Shown here in pieces: positions 1-7,954 of a DNA stretch of 28,009 nucleotides. The stretch's first letter is position 1; the number at the start of each line of letters is the position of its first letter. A program made the translations under genes and the position numbers. The notes beneath the pieces were generated by a model. The model was not told the DNA's origin, ran no database searches, and was given only the letters and a program-made list of their open reading frames with translations. This DNA comes from JAMXLO01 sp036265005 (GTDB lineage Bacteria; Pseudomonadota; Alphaproteobacteria; Acetobacterales; Acetobacteraceae). Location: contig DATAPW010000306.1 in the NCBI GenBank assembly GCA_036265005.1, positions 1 to 28,009 on the forward strand. The letters run 5' to 3'.

Positions 1-37
1 CCTGACCCGAGTCGCTCGAGGGCAGACAAGACGTGGG

Positions 38-58
38 TGGCCGGGCCACGCCCGGCCA
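38..58 (-). terminator. Hairpin downstream of ybaB
   Basis: A perfect 9-bp inverted repeat (TGGCCGGGC / GCCCGGCCA) with a 3-nt loop lies 24 bases beyond the ybaB stop codon on its transcribed side. There is no clear U-tract after it, so it may stop transcription only weakly or act as a 3' end stabiliser. No gene is visible in the first 81 bases; in many genomes recR follows ybaB, and it may start outside the window. Confidence 0.35.
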
Positions 59-81
59 TGACGGATGGGGGGCGCACCAGA

Positions 82-405
82 TCAGAACGGCAGCTTCATG
101 CCCGGCGGCAGTTGCAAGCCGCCGGTGACCTTCTGCATCTCTTCCGCTGCGGCCGCCTCGATCTTCTCCTTGGCATTGCGGTGTGCGGCGGCGATCAGGT
201 CCTCCAGCATCTCCACATCGGCCGGATCGGCGACCTTCGGATCGATCTTGATCCGCTTCAGGTCGCCCTTGCCATTCAGCGTGATGGTGACCAGGCCGGC
301 ACCGGCCACGCCGTCGATCTCCATGCCCTCCAGCTTGGCCTGCATCTCCTGCATCTTGGATTGCATCTGCTGGGCCTGCTTCATCAGGCCGGAAAGGTTC
401 TTCAT
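82..405 (-). CDS. ybaB: YbaB/EbfC family nucleoid-associated protein
   Basis: The 107-residue product is a full-length member of the YbaB/EbfC family of small DNA-binding, nucleoid-associated proteins. The N-terminal helix is rich in Met, Gln and Lys (MKNLSGLMKQAQQMQSKMQE), followed by a segment typical of the family fold (GMEIDGVAGAGLVTITLNGK) and a C-terminal helix ending near the PPGMKLPF tail. The start codon lies inside the end of dnaX: the ATG at 405-403 overlaps the dnaX TGA at 404-402, giving an ATGA junction, and a GGAG sits about 8 nt upstream within dnaX. The dnaX-ybaB order is widely conserved and usually continues into recR, which would lie beyond the window. Translational coupling to dnaX is likely from the overlap. 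The exact cellular role of the family remains loosely defined. Confidence 0.95.
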   Translation of the reverse strand: MKNLSGLMKQAQQMQSKMQEMQAKLEGMEIDGVAGAGLVTITLNGKGDLKRIKIDPKVADPADVEMLEDLIAAAHRNAKEKIEAAAAEEMQKVTGGLQLPPGMKLPF

Positions 406-2201
406 TCATCAAGCTCCATTTCGTCGGAGGGTTCGGCATCGGGCGGAGCGAACTCCGGCATGTCAGCGGGCGGCAGGCCGTAAGCGTCCACCGTTGCGTC
501 ATGTACGGTGTCGATGCGCGCGCCCGGGAATGCATCCATGATGGCGCGCACCAGCGGGTGATCGGCGGCAGCCGTGCGCCTGGCGGCATCGGCGGCGCTG
601 CCCTGTTCGGCGACGGTCGCTTCGCCCTCGGCGGCGGACAACGCAATGGTCCAGCGTGTGCCGGTAGCCTCGGCGAGCAAGGCTGCCAGGCGCGGGGCAA
701 GGTCGCGGGGCGCTTCCGGCTGCGGCCGCAGTTCGATCACCGGCGGAGCGAACCGGACAAGGTGCACCGAGTGGATCAGGTGCGCGTGCAGCATCGCCTC
801 GCGCCGATCGGCGACCAGCGCGGTGATGTCGCGAAAGCTCGCCAGCCGAGGGGCGGCATCGGGCGCAGCCTCGATGACCGGTCCGCCCCCGGCGACGGCA
901 CGAGCCCCACCACCCGACGGCGCCGGGACGGCTGGCCCCGCCGATGGTGCGGCGGCGGCGGTCAGCCGTCGCACCAGGTCGCCGGGCGGCGGCAGGTCGG
1001 ATACGTGGCACAGGCGGATCAGCACCATCTCAGCCGCGGCGCGGCGGTCGGGCGCGGTCTCCACCTCGCCGACGCCCTTCAGCAACATCTGCCACGCGCG
1101 CGCCAGCGCGGGCACCGAAAGCTGATCAGCCAGCGCCGCGCCGCGCGTGCGTTCCGCCTCGGGCAATTCCTGGCTGTCGCGCAGCGCCGGGACGGACTTC
1201 AACCGGGTCACGGTGTGGACGAGTTCCAGCAGGTCCTGCAGCATCATCCCGATATCGGCGCCACGCTCGTAGGCGCGTTCGGTGATCTCCAGCGCCTGGC
1301 GAGGCTGGCCGGCCATCACCGCGTCCAGCAGGTCGAACACCAGCGCCCGATCCGCCAGTCCCAGCATGTCGATCACCGCGGTCTCGGTGATCGTGCCGTC
1401 CGCCTGGGCGATCGCCTGGTCCAGCAGGGAAAGCCCGTCGCGCACCGAGCCATCGGCGGCGCGCGCGATCAGGTCGAGTGCCGCCGGTTCGATTGCCACG
1501 CCCTCGGCTGTCGCGATCCGGCCGAAATGTGCGGAGAGTTCGGCGATCCGCACGCGGCGCAGGTCGAAGCGCTGGCAGCGCGACAGCACGGTGATCGGCA
1601 CCTTGCGAATTTCCGTGGTCGCGAACACGAACTTCACATGCGGGGGCGGCTCCTCCAGCGTCTTCAGCAGCGCATTGAAGGCGTTGCGCGACAACATGTG
1701 GATTTCATCGACGACGAATACCTTGGTGCGCGCCTGGATCGGCCGGTAGCGGGTGGCCTCGATGATTTCGCGCACATCGTCCACGCCGGTGCGGCTGGCG
1801 GCGTCCATCTCCACCACGTCCGGATGGCGGTCGGCCAGGATCGCGACGCAGTTGTCGCACACGCCGCACGGATCGGCCGTCGGGCCGCCGGTGCCGTCCT
1901 TGCCGGTGCAGTTAAGCGCCCGCGCGATGATGCGGGCGGTGGTCGTCTTGCCGACGCCGCGGACACCAGTGAGCATGAAGGCGTGGGCGACGCGGCCGGC
2001 GGCGAACGCGTTGCGCAGGATGCGCACCATCGCCTCCTGGCCAATCAGGTCATTGAAGCTGGTCGGGCGGTATTTCCGGGCCAGCACCCGATACGGCACC
2101 GCATGCACCGGCTCCGGCAACGAATCGCCGAACAGCCCCGGTCCTTCCGGGACCGGCGGCGCGTCAACCTGTGGCGGATCGTCCTGGAACAGGCCGGACA
2201 T
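402..2201 (-). CDS. dnaX: DNA polymerase III subunit gamma/tau
   Basis: The 599-residue protein is the clamp-loader ATPase subunit of the replicative polymerase. Visible motifs are a Walker A (GVRGVGKTT, residues 79-87), a zinc-binding cluster of cysteines (C98, C112, C115, C118), a Walker B (VFVVDEIH, 161-168) and the sensor segment FATTEIRKVPITVLSRCQRF ending near residue 212. The ATPase domains occupy about the first 400 residues. A low-complexity Ala/Pro/Gly linker follows, then a tau-like C-terminal domain ending in an acidic tail. A 40-residue N-terminal extension rich in Pro and acidic residues precedes the conserved PYRVLARKYRP motif. I did not identify a programmed frameshift site for a separate gamma form. 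The gene follows the SRP RNA on the same strand and overlaps ybaB by four bases. Confidence 0.97.
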   Translation of the reverse strand: MSGLFQDDPPQVDAPPVPEGPGLFGDSLPEPVHAVPYRVLARKYRPTSFNDLIGQEAMVRILRNAFAAGRVAHAFMLTGVRGVGKTTTARIIARALNCTGKDGTGGPTADPCGVCDNCVAILADRHPDVVEMDAASRTGVDDVREIIEATRYRPIQARTKVFVVDEIHMLSRNAFNALLKTLEEPPPHVKFVFATTEIRKVPITVLSRCQRFDLRRVRIAELSAHFGRIATAEGVAIEPAALDLIARAADGSVRDGLSLLDQAIAQADGTITETAVIDMLGLADRALVFDLLDAVMAGQPRQALEITERAYERGADIGMMLQDLLELVHTVTRLKSVPALRDSQELPEAERTRGAALADQLSVPALARAWQMLLKGVGEVETAPDRRAAAEMVLIRLCHVSDLPPPGDLVRRLTAAAAPSAGPAVPAPSGGGARAVAGGGPVIEAAPDAAPRLASFRDITALVADRREAMLHAHLIHSVHLVRFAPPVIELRPQPEAPRDLAPRLAALLAEATGTRWTIALSAAEGEATVAEQGSAADAARRTAAADHPLVRAIMDAFPGARIDTVHDATVDAYGLPPADMPEFAPPDAEPSDEMELDE

Positions 2202-2249
2202 GCGGGCGGTGTCCGCCGCGGCGGCCCCCTGGTTCGTGGCAAACAGACG

Positions 2250-2350
2250 GTGGGAGGCCGAACAAACGACCCGAGCGGAAACTCACTGCGGCTGCTTCCT
2301 TCCGGACCTGACCGGGTTGGCGAGGCGCCCGTCCGCCGCCGACCTCCCAG
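2250..2350 (-). ncRNA. ffs: Signal recognition particle RNA, small bacterial type (4.5S)
   Basis: On the minus strand the stretch contains the conserved SRP domain IV core, GGTCAGGTCCGGAAGGAAGC (about 2311-2292), with the GGAA tetraloop and the asymmetric bulge bound by Ffh. The ends pair through TGGGAGG (about 2349-2343) and CCTCCCA (about 2257-2251), giving a single long hairpin of about 100 nt, the usual size for the small bacterial form. The 5' and 3' ends are set from this terminal helix and could be off by a few bases. It lies about 50 bases upstream of dnaX on the same strand, an arrangement common in proteobacteria. The RNA works with Ffh and FtsY in co-translational membrane targeting. 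Confidence 0.95.
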
Positions 2351-2411
2351 GACTGCATATCATGCTTTGGGGGGGAGGGGACAAGCGAGGGGAGTTCGGC
2401 CATCGTCCGTC

Positions 2412-2431
2412 ATTCCCGCGCATGCGGGAAT
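2412..2431. repeat. Short dispersed-type palindrome (ATTCCCGC family)
   Basis: A perfect 8-bp inverted repeat (ATTCCCGC / GCGGGAAT) with a 4-nt loop, preceded by CGTC. From memory it resembles the very common proteobacterial intergenic palindrome of the form GTCATTCCCGCG...GCGGGAAT. It sits between the SRP RNA and the 3' end of the glucarate dehydratase gene. Copy number in this genome cannot be seen from the window. Confidence 0.45.
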
Positions 2432-2447
2432 CAGGCGTCGCAGCGCT

Positions 2448-2477
2448 GGTAGGTCGGCCCCACCCGGCCGGCCTACC
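2448..2477 (-). terminator. Hairpin overlapping the glucarate dehydratase stop codon
   Basis: Two 12-base arms (2448-2459 and 2466-2477) pair with one G-T wobble around a 6-nt loop. The arm nearer the gene overlaps its TAG stop codon at 2475-2473. There is no U-tract. Position and stability suggest a 3' end or terminator for the dehydratase transcript. Confidence 0.4.
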
Positions 2478-3876
2478 GGACCATGCTTGGTTTCCTCGGG
2501 TCGTAGGTCCAGCCGGGGATCAGATATTGCATCGCCGCGCCGTCATCCCGCGCACCGCTGGGGAGCTTCTTGTAGAGTTCGTGCGCCGTCAGAACCTGGT
2601 CCATGTCGATGTCGATGCCCAACCCCGGCCGCTTCGGCACCTCCACGGCACCGTTGACGATGCGCAGCGGCTCCTTGGTCAGGCGATCGCGGCCCTCCTG
2701 CCAGATCCAGTGCGTGTCGATCGCGGTGATGTTGCCCGGTGCGGCGGCGGCGCAGTGGGTGAACATCGCCAGCGATACGTCGAAGTGGTTATTGGAGTGC
2801 GAGCCCCAGGTCAGTCCCCACTCGTCGCACAGCTGTGCCACGCGGACCGAGCCCTGCAAGGTCCAGAAATGCGGATCGGCCAGCGGGATGTCCACTGCCT
2901 GCAGCAATATGGTGTGGCCCATCTGGCGCCAGTCGGTGGCCACCATGTTGGTCGCGGTCGGCACGCCGGTGGCGCGGCGGAACTCTGCCATGGTCTCGCG
3001 GCCGGAATACCCGTTCTCCGGCCCGCACGGGTCCTCGGCGTAGGCCAGGACGTCGGTGCGTCCCTTGCACAGCGCGATCGCCTCCGCCAGGGACCACCCG
3101 CCGTTGGGGTCGAGCGTCACGCGTCCATCGGGGAAGCGCTGTTTCAGCGCGGTGACTGCCTGCATCTCCTGTTCGCCGTGCATCACGCCGCCCTTCAGCT
3201 TGAAGTCGCTGAAGCCATAGCGATCGACCGCGGCCTCGGCTTCGCGCACCACAGCTTCGGGCGTCAGCGCCGGCTCGTTGCGGAGGCGCAGCCAGCCGTC
3301 CTTGGCGTGCGGATCGGTGTGGTACGGCAGATCGGTGCACGTGCGGTCGGCGATGTAGAACAGGTAGGCCAACATGCGGACCTGCTCGCGCTGCTGGCCG
3401 TTGCCGAGTAGTGTGGCGACAGGGACGCCGAGGAACTGGCCGAGCAGATCGAGCAGTGCAGCCTCGACCGCGGTGATGACGTTGTCGATGCGCAGGTTGA
3501 TTTCGTGCGGCTGGCGCAGGATGGCGGCTTCGGCCTCCGAGGTGACCTGATGGATCGTGGCTTGGTGCGCAGCGTCGCCCGGCGGCGCGAGCGCACGGCG
3601 GACACGGTTGAGAGTGGCGTTGTAGTGCCCGAGCTGCGTGGCGATCACCAGCGGGCGGATGCGTTCCAACGTCTGGCGGATGGCCTCGCTGCCGGGAACT
3701 TCGGCGACGCCGGTGCGGTTCGCCGTGTCCTTCAGGACGACGATGATGCGGGTGAAGTACGGGCCGTGTGCACCGGCGAGATTCAACAGCATGCTGTCAT
3801 GGCCGGCGACCGGGATGATCTGCATATCGGTGATGGCGGGAGTATCCCCGGATGCGCCGATGGCTGGAGCATTCAT
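2473..3876 (-). CDS. gudD: Glucarate dehydratase (enolase superfamily)
   Basis: The 467-residue protein fits glucarate dehydratase, which removes water from D-glucarate to give 5-keto-4-deoxyglucarate. From memory of the E. coli enzyme, the active-site residues fall at a constant offset of 21: K228 in FKLKGG, metal ligands D256, E287 and N310, and the D334/H360 pair (GSHSNNH). This makes an active enzyme likely. An upstream ATG would add 60 residues of non-conserved, Arg-rich sequence; I chose the ATG at 3876 because GGAGGA lies 7 nt before it and the protein then starts at the usual place. No transporter, second dehydratase or aldolase gene of the pathway adjoins it, so here it is a lone catabolic gene. 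It is divergent from the exonuclease gene. Confidence 0.93.
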   Translation of the reverse strand: MNAPAIGASGDTPAITDMQIIPVAGHDSMLLNLAGAHGPYFTRIIVVLKDTANRTGVAEVPGSEAIRQTLERIRPLVIATQLGHYNATLNRVRRALAPPGDAAHQATIHQVTSEAEAAILRQPHEINLRIDNVITAVEAALLDLLGQFLGVPVATLLGNGQQREQVRMLAYLFYIADRTCTDLPYHTDPHAKDGWLRLRNEPALTPEAVVREAEAAVDRYGFSDFKLKGGVMHGEQEMQAVTALKQRFPDGRVTLDPNGGWSLAEAIALCKGRTDVLAYAEDPCGPENGYSGRETMAEFRRATGVPTATNMVATDWRQMGHTILLQAVDIPLADPHFWTLQGSVRVAQLCDEWGLTWGSHSNNHFDVSLAMFTHCAAAAPGNITAIDTHWIWQEGRDRLTKEPLRIVNGAVEVPKRPGLGIDIDMDQVLTAHELYKKLPSGARDDGAAMQYLIPGWTYDPRKPSMVR

Positions 3877-4113
3877 GTCCGATCCTCCGGAGCTGGATGG
3901 GCGATTGGCACCACGGCACCGCATGTGCCGGCTTGTGGCAGCGGCAAGCTCTAACACGGAGGCCGTGCGGAGTGCCACGGAGCGCCACTGGAGATTTGGA
4001 TGTTCGCGCCGACCCGACCGGTGACGGATTCTTCTGTGGTCCACCGTGGTCCTCAACCGGCTTCCGTGTTAAGATCGGTGCCGCCCAAAGGCACCCATGC
4101 GGCACCGCGGACC

Positions 4114-4953
4114 ATGAAGCGCCCTCTCCTCGTCGTCGATGGCGATTCGTTTGCGCATCGCGGTTACCACGCGTTGCCCAAATCCATCAGGCGCAAGGGC
4201 GATCGAGGCGGCGGCGCCATCGTCGGCTTCACCAACCTTCTGCTGCGCCTGTTCGAGAACGAACGGCCGCGCGCGGTGCTGGTCGGTTGGGATACGCTCG
4301 ATTCACCAAATTTTCGCCAGCGCCTGCTGCCAAGTTACCAGAGCGGTCGGCAATTCGACGATGAGCTGGTCGAGCAGCTGGACGTGCTGCCCGCTTTGGT
4401 GTCTGCGTGCGGCTTTGCGAATGCGAAGGCCGCTGGCTATGAGGCCGATGATTTCCTTGCATCCGCTGTCGCCGGCGAGGAGCGCCGTCGCGGCACGGTG
4501 CTGGTGGCCAGTGGCGATCGCGACGCGTTCCAGCTTGCCTCCGACGCAACGACCATTCTGCACCCGGTGAAGGCCGGCGAGATGGCGCGTATCGGTCCCG
4601 CCGAGGTGCGCGAACGCTATGGGGTTGAGCCGCAACAGGTGCCCGACTTCATCGCGCTGCGTGGCGATCCATCGGACAAGCTGCCCGGCGCGCGCGGCGT
4701 GGGCCCGAAGGGCGCGGCTGCCTTGCTGCATCGCTATGGAACATTGGAACGGGCATTGGCCGATGGCCGTCACGCCGACCAGGCAGACGAATTGAAGCTC
4801 TACAAGGCGATTGCCACGATGCTTCCTTCAGCGCCGCTGCCCGCGCTGCATGACCAGTCACCGGCCTGGACAGATGCGGCAGCGCTGGCACGCGACTGGG
4901 AGCTGAATGCCCTCGCGCGCAGGTTCGATGACCTGGCGTCCACGGAACTTTGA
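4114..4953 (+). CDS. Stand-alone 5'-3' exonuclease (Pol I N-terminal/FEN-like)
   Basis: The 279-residue protein matches the 5'-3' exonuclease domain normally found at the N terminus of DNA polymerase I, without any polymerase domain. Acidic metal-binding motifs are visible: VVDGDSF near residue 9, GYEADD near 109 and SGDRDAFQL near 131. The helix-hairpin-helix motif is GDPSDKLPGARGVGPKGAAAL, from about residue 185. Such proteins cut 5' flaps and primers in structured DNA. The start at 4114 gives MKRPLLVVDGD, the usual family beginning; an upstream in-frame ATG at 4000 would add a non-conserved leader. There is no strong ribosome binding site. The flanking genes give no further clue to its role. 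It could back up polA or act in repair. Confidence 0.88.
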   Translation: MKRPLLVVDGDSFAHRGYHALPKSIRRKGDRGGGAIVGFTNLLLRLFENERPRAVLVGWDTLDSPNFRQRLLPSYQSGRQFDDELVEQLDVLPALVSACGFANAKAAGYEADDFLASAVAGEERRRGTVLVASGDRDAFQLASDATTILHPVKAGEMARIGPAEVRERYGVEPQQVPDFIALRGDPSDKLPGARGVGPKGAAALLHRYGTLERALADGRHADQADELKLYKAIATMLPSAPLPALHDQSPAWTDAAALARDWELNALARRFDDLASTEL

Positions 4954-4960
4954 GACTTGT

Positions 4961-5038
4961 CATTGCGGGGCGCGCGGCGGTCACGCCTTGCGCGCACAAC
5001 CCGACGAGGATGGCTTCGTCGGTGCGCTCCTTGCAATG
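4961..5038. repeat. Degenerate dispersed palindromic element (CATTGC...GCAATG)
   Basis: The ends CATTGC (4961-4966) and GCAATG (5033-5038) are inverted, and the pairing continues imperfectly inward. The right half read on the minus strand (TCATTGCAAGGAGCG, then ACGAAGCCATC) closely resembles the widespread alphaproteobacterial intergenic repeat TCATTGCGAGGAGCG...ACGAAGCAATC, as I remember it. It lies between the exonuclease and the GMC dehydrogenase and explains why this spacer has an open frame with no coding character. Confidence 0.55.
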
Positions 5039-5136
5039 AGAGAAACGACTTCCGTGCCCGAACGAGAGATGCCGTTGACAATCCCGGCCATCCCCCATCG
5101 ACTGCCCGCGACGCCAACCACGCGGGACCAACGCGC

Positions 5137-6720
5137 ATGCCCACCACCCCAGTCGACGTCCTGATCATTGGTGCTGGTGCCTCCGGCGCAGCGGTGGCGT
5201 GGAGCCTCGCCGACACGCGGATGAAAATCCTGTGCCTCGAACAGGGCGACTGGATGAAGCCGTCCGAATATCCCAGCGCCGGCCGCGACTGGGAGGCACG
5301 GCAGCTCGGCGACTTCCATTACTCGCCGAACCGCCGCGCACGCGACACCGACTATCCGATCAACGACTCCGCCTCCCCCATCAAGGTCGCCAACTTCAAC
5401 GGCGTCGGCGGCGGCACCGTGCTGTATGCGGGACACTTCCCACGCTTCCACCCCTCCGACTTCCGCGTCCGCTCGCTGGATGGCGTCGCGGACGACTGGC
5501 CGATCGACTACGCCACCCTCGCGCCGTACTACGATGAAAACGACCGCATGATGGGCGTGTCCGGCCTGGCCGGCGATCCCGCCTATCCGCCGCATGAACC
5601 GATGATGGCGCCGCTGCCGCTGGGCAAATCCGGTGCAACCCTGGCGCGCGGGCTGAACGAGCTGGGCTGGCACTGGTGGCCATCCGACAGCGCGATCGCC
5701 TCGGAGGATTACGAAGGCCGCGCCAAATGCATCAACCTCGCGCACTGCACCTCGGGCTGCGCGCAGGGTGCCAAGGCGAGCACCGACATCACCTACTGGC
5801 CTGCCGCCATCCGTGCCGGCGTCGAGCTGCGCACCCGCTGCCGGGTACGCGAGATCACCCGGAACGAACATGGCATGGCGTCCGGCGTCATCTACTATGA
5901 CGCCGACGGCGTCGAGCAGTTCCAGCCGGCGGAAGTCGTGATCCTCGCCTGCAACGCGATCGGCTCGTCACGCATCCTGCTGAACTCAAACGGCCTGGCG
6001 AATTCGTCAGGCCTGGTCGGCAGGAACCTGATGTTCCATCCCTATGCGCGCATCGCCGGCTATTTCGACGAGACGCTGGATGGCAATCGCGGTCCGGGTA
6101 ACTGCATCTGGAGCCAGGAGTTCTACGAGACCGACCGCGACCGCGGCTTCCTGCGCGGCTACACCTTCGAATTCTCGCGTGGCCAGAACCAGGTGATGGC
6201 CGCGGTGCATGGGATGCAGATCGGTCGCCTGCCGTGGGGCGCCGATCACCACAGCGCCTACCGGAAACTGTTCCAGCACCGGACGGGCATGGTGGCGATC
6301 TGCGAGGACCTGCCGGAAGAACACAACACCGTCACGCTCGATCCGGTGCTGAAGGACTGCCACGGCATCCCGGCACCGAAGATCGACTACACGCTGAGCG
6401 ACAACAGTCGCCGCATGCTGGATCACGCTGTGGCGCGCGCGACCGATATCCTGCGTGCCGCCGGCGCGCACGACGTGTGGCACGAAGCGCCGCTCGCCGA
6501 TGGCGGCTGGCATCTGATGGGAACCGCTCGCATGGGCATCGACCCCGAGCGGTCAGTGGTGAACGAATGGGGCCGCAGCCACGACGTGAAGAACCTGTTC
6601 ATCGTCGATGGCAGTATCTTCGTCACCTCGGCCGGGGTGAATCCCACGCGCACGATCCAGGCACTGGCACTTTACGTCGCAGACAGCATCAAGCAGCGCC
6701 TGGCCACGTTGTTCGATTGA
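5137..6720 (+). CDS. GMC family FAD-dependent dehydrogenase with cysteine triad
   Basis: The 527-residue protein is a glucose-methanol-choline oxidoreductase. The FAD dinucleotide fold is at the N terminus (VLIIGAGASG, residues 8-17). The C-terminal GMC domain contains GGWHLMGTARMG with its catalytic-type His, then NPTRTIQALA. Residues C198, C204 and C208 form a C-x5-C-x3-C group, the spacing I recall for the 3Fe-4S ligands of bacterial FAD glucose dehydrogenase alpha subunits; this places it with the gluconate/sorbitol/glucose dehydrogenase branch and away from choline oxidases. There is no signal peptide, and no small gamma subunit or cytochrome c gene next to it. The ATG at 5137 is chosen because the dinucleotide fold begins just after it; the in-frame sequence upstream is a dispersed repeat. 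Substrate unknown. Confidence 0.9.
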   Translation: MPTTPVDVLIIGAGASGAAVAWSLADTRMKILCLEQGDWMKPSEYPSAGRDWEARQLGDFHYSPNRRARDTDYPINDSASPIKVANFNGVGGGTVLYAGHFPRFHPSDFRVRSLDGVADDWPIDYATLAPYYDENDRMMGVSGLAGDPAYPPHEPMMAPLPLGKSGATLARGLNELGWHWWPSDSAIASEDYEGRAKCINLAHCTSGCAQGAKASTDITYWPAAIRAGVELRTRCRVREITRNEHGMASGVIYYDADGVEQFQPAEVVILACNAIGSSRILLNSNGLANSSGLVGRNLMFHPYARIAGYFDETLDGNRGPGNCIWSQEFYETDRDRGFLRGYTFEFSRGQNQVMAAVHGMQIGRLPWGADHHSAYRKLFQHRTGMVAICEDLPEEHNTVTLDPVLKDCHGIPAPKIDYTLSDNSRRMLDHAVARATDILRAAGAHDVWHEAPLADGGWHLMGTARMGIDPERSVVNEWGRSHDVKNLFIVDGSIFVTSAGVNPTRTIQALALYVADSIKQRLATLFD

Positions 6721-6756
6721 CGCACGCAACGTGCGAGGTGACGCCCTACGCCAACG

Positions 6757-6787
6757 GGCGGGCAGAACGGAATGCGCCCTGCCCGCC
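6757..6787. terminator. Bidirectional hairpin between convergent genes
   Basis: A perfect 9-bp inverted repeat (GGCGGGCAG / CTGCCCGCC) with a 13-nt loop lies between the convergent GMC dehydrogenase and CmcJ-family genes. A smaller hairpin (CGCAC / GTGCG, 6721-6735) directly follows the GMC stop. Neither has a U-tract, but the position fits a shared terminator. Confidence 0.5.
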
Positions 6788-6801
6788 GGTTGACCGATCG
6801 A

Positions 6802-7647
6802 TCACGCCTCGTGGAACACCAGCGTCCTGATCTCGATGCTCTCGCGCGGCGGGGCATCTTCGGGCGCTGTGGGATCCTCGAACGCGGTGTGCGGAGCGAA
6901 GCGGGCGCGTCCGTCGGTCGCGGAATCATAGCACTTCAGCAGGAGCGCCTCGTCCGGCTGCATGCCGGGCACATAAAACCAACGATGCGCAGGATTGTAG
7001 GTAACGCCGTAGGTCTCACCGACGCGATGCTGATACACCAGATCGGACGGCACCAGATCACCCGGCGCTACCGACTCCGCATCGCACACCGCCAGTGGCG
7101 CATCCCATAACGGACCGCGGATCGGGCGCCACAGGTTGATCACCTGCACACGGCCGCGCAGCAGCGCCTCCGCTTCGTCGCCGAAGAAGTCGCGCACCCG
7201 CTGCGGACCGGACTTCGCGGTGTGATCGACATGCACGCGAGTCGCCGGCTGACGCGGCGTCCCAGGCGCGCGATCATCCGTGCCGCGCACCCGACGACGC
7301 AACGTGTGGTCGAAGATGAACACCTTGCTGGCGCCGGTGACTTCGGCGAGCACCCGCTGGACCTCGGGATAATACACCCGGCGCACCTCGTCCTCGTCCC
7401 AGAAATCCCGCACCGCGCTGGCGTGGCGCAGGACATCGAACCCCTCGCGATCGAGCGAGATATCCGGCGCAACAACGCGAGCATCGTGGATCGGCACGAT
7501 GTGCGCCTCGTGCGTCGAATTGGAGCGGGGCACACCGGGCGGCGGATCGAACGTGTAGTTGCGCGGCCGATCCCCCATCGGCGCGAGGTAGTTCAGCGTT
7601 GCGTCGACGTGCGGCAGGTCGATGGCTCGGGCTGCAAGTGCGTTCAT
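6802..7647 (-). CDS. CmcJ/NvfI family oxidoreductase
   Basis: The 281-residue protein resembles the CmcJ/NvfI (GA4 desaturase-like) family of putative Fe(II)/2-oxoglutarate-type oxygenases, known mostly from fungal and actinobacterial secondary metabolism and from many proteobacterial genomes. Features seen are an HVDHT motif (H139, D141) that can supply a metal-binding His and Asp, the segment NLWRPIRGPLWDAPLAVCD (171-189), and later histidines H221 and H253 in HRWFYVPGMQ and FAPHTAF. It starts at 7647 with GAGGAG about 9 nt upstream. A DUF1127 gene lies 36 bases upstream on the same strand and is probably co-transcribed. The substrate is unknown; no biosynthetic cluster surrounds it. The family assignment comes from recognition of motifs and is not proven. 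Confidence 0.8.
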   Translation of the reverse strand: MNALAARAIDLPHVDATLNYLAPMGDRPRNYTFDPPPGVPRSNSTHEAHIVPIHDARVVAPDISLDREGFDVLRHASAVRDFWDEDEVRRVYYPEVQRVLAEVTGASKVFIFDHTLRRRVRGTDDRAPGTPRQPATRVHVDHTAKSGPQRVRDFFGDEAEALLRGRVQVINLWRPIRGPLWDAPLAVCDAESVAPGDLVPSDLVYQHRVGETYGVTYNPAHRWFYVPGMQPDEALLLKCYDSATDGRARFAPHTAFEDPTAPEDAPPRESIEIRTLVFHEA

Positions 7648-7683
7648 TCGGAGCTTCTCCTCGGTTGTCGGGGTCGGGGGTGG

Positions 7684-7923
7684 TCAGCAGGGAGGCGGGG
7701 CGCGCCAGAACGGGGTGTTCAGCTCGCGATAGACGTCCGCAGTGGACGCACCGAAATCCGCCAGCTCCCGCGGGGACAACTCGGCCAGCATGGCCCGCTC
7801 GCGGCTGCGGCGGCGCCATTGCTGCAGCGTGGTGGCAAGACGCGTCAGCCAGCTGCCGCCTTCTCTGCCTGAGCGGACCGATAGTTGAGATATTGTCAGT
7901 AGCGGACGCGCGAACGCGGACAT
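7684..7923 (-). CDS. DUF1127 domain protein
   Basis: This 79-residue small basic protein carries a DUF1127 motif near its middle and C terminus (RERAMLAELSPRELADFGAS, about 42-61), preceded by Trp- and Arg-rich sequence (LQQWRRRSRERA). DUF1127 proteins are small and often stress or phosphate related; some are reported to bind RNA or influence c-di-GMP and phosphate responses, but this member's role is unknown. An upstream ATG would lengthen it to 107 residues. I chose 7923 because AGGAG lies about 9 nt before it and the family is short. It probably forms a two-gene transcript with the CmcJ-family gene and is divergent from a LysR regulator that may control it. Confidence 0.82.
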   Translation of the reverse strand: MSAFARPLLTISQLSVRSGREGGSWLTRLATTLQQWRRRSRERAMLAELSPRELADFGASTADVYRELNTPFWRAPPPC

Positions 7924-7954
7924 CGGTAGTCTCCTGGTTATCCTCTTTGGTCCC

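Noticed and set aside
501..2657. A 718-codon plus-strand open frame across dnaX and the SRP RNA
   Set aside because: It is antisense to dnaX, has no domain or ribosome binding site, and has the His/Gln/Arg-rich composition of a GC-rich shadow frame.
3877..4113. Divergent promoter between gudD and the exonuclease gene
   Set aside because: A TAAGAT near 4070 is a possible -10 element, but no matching -35 or operator could be supported.
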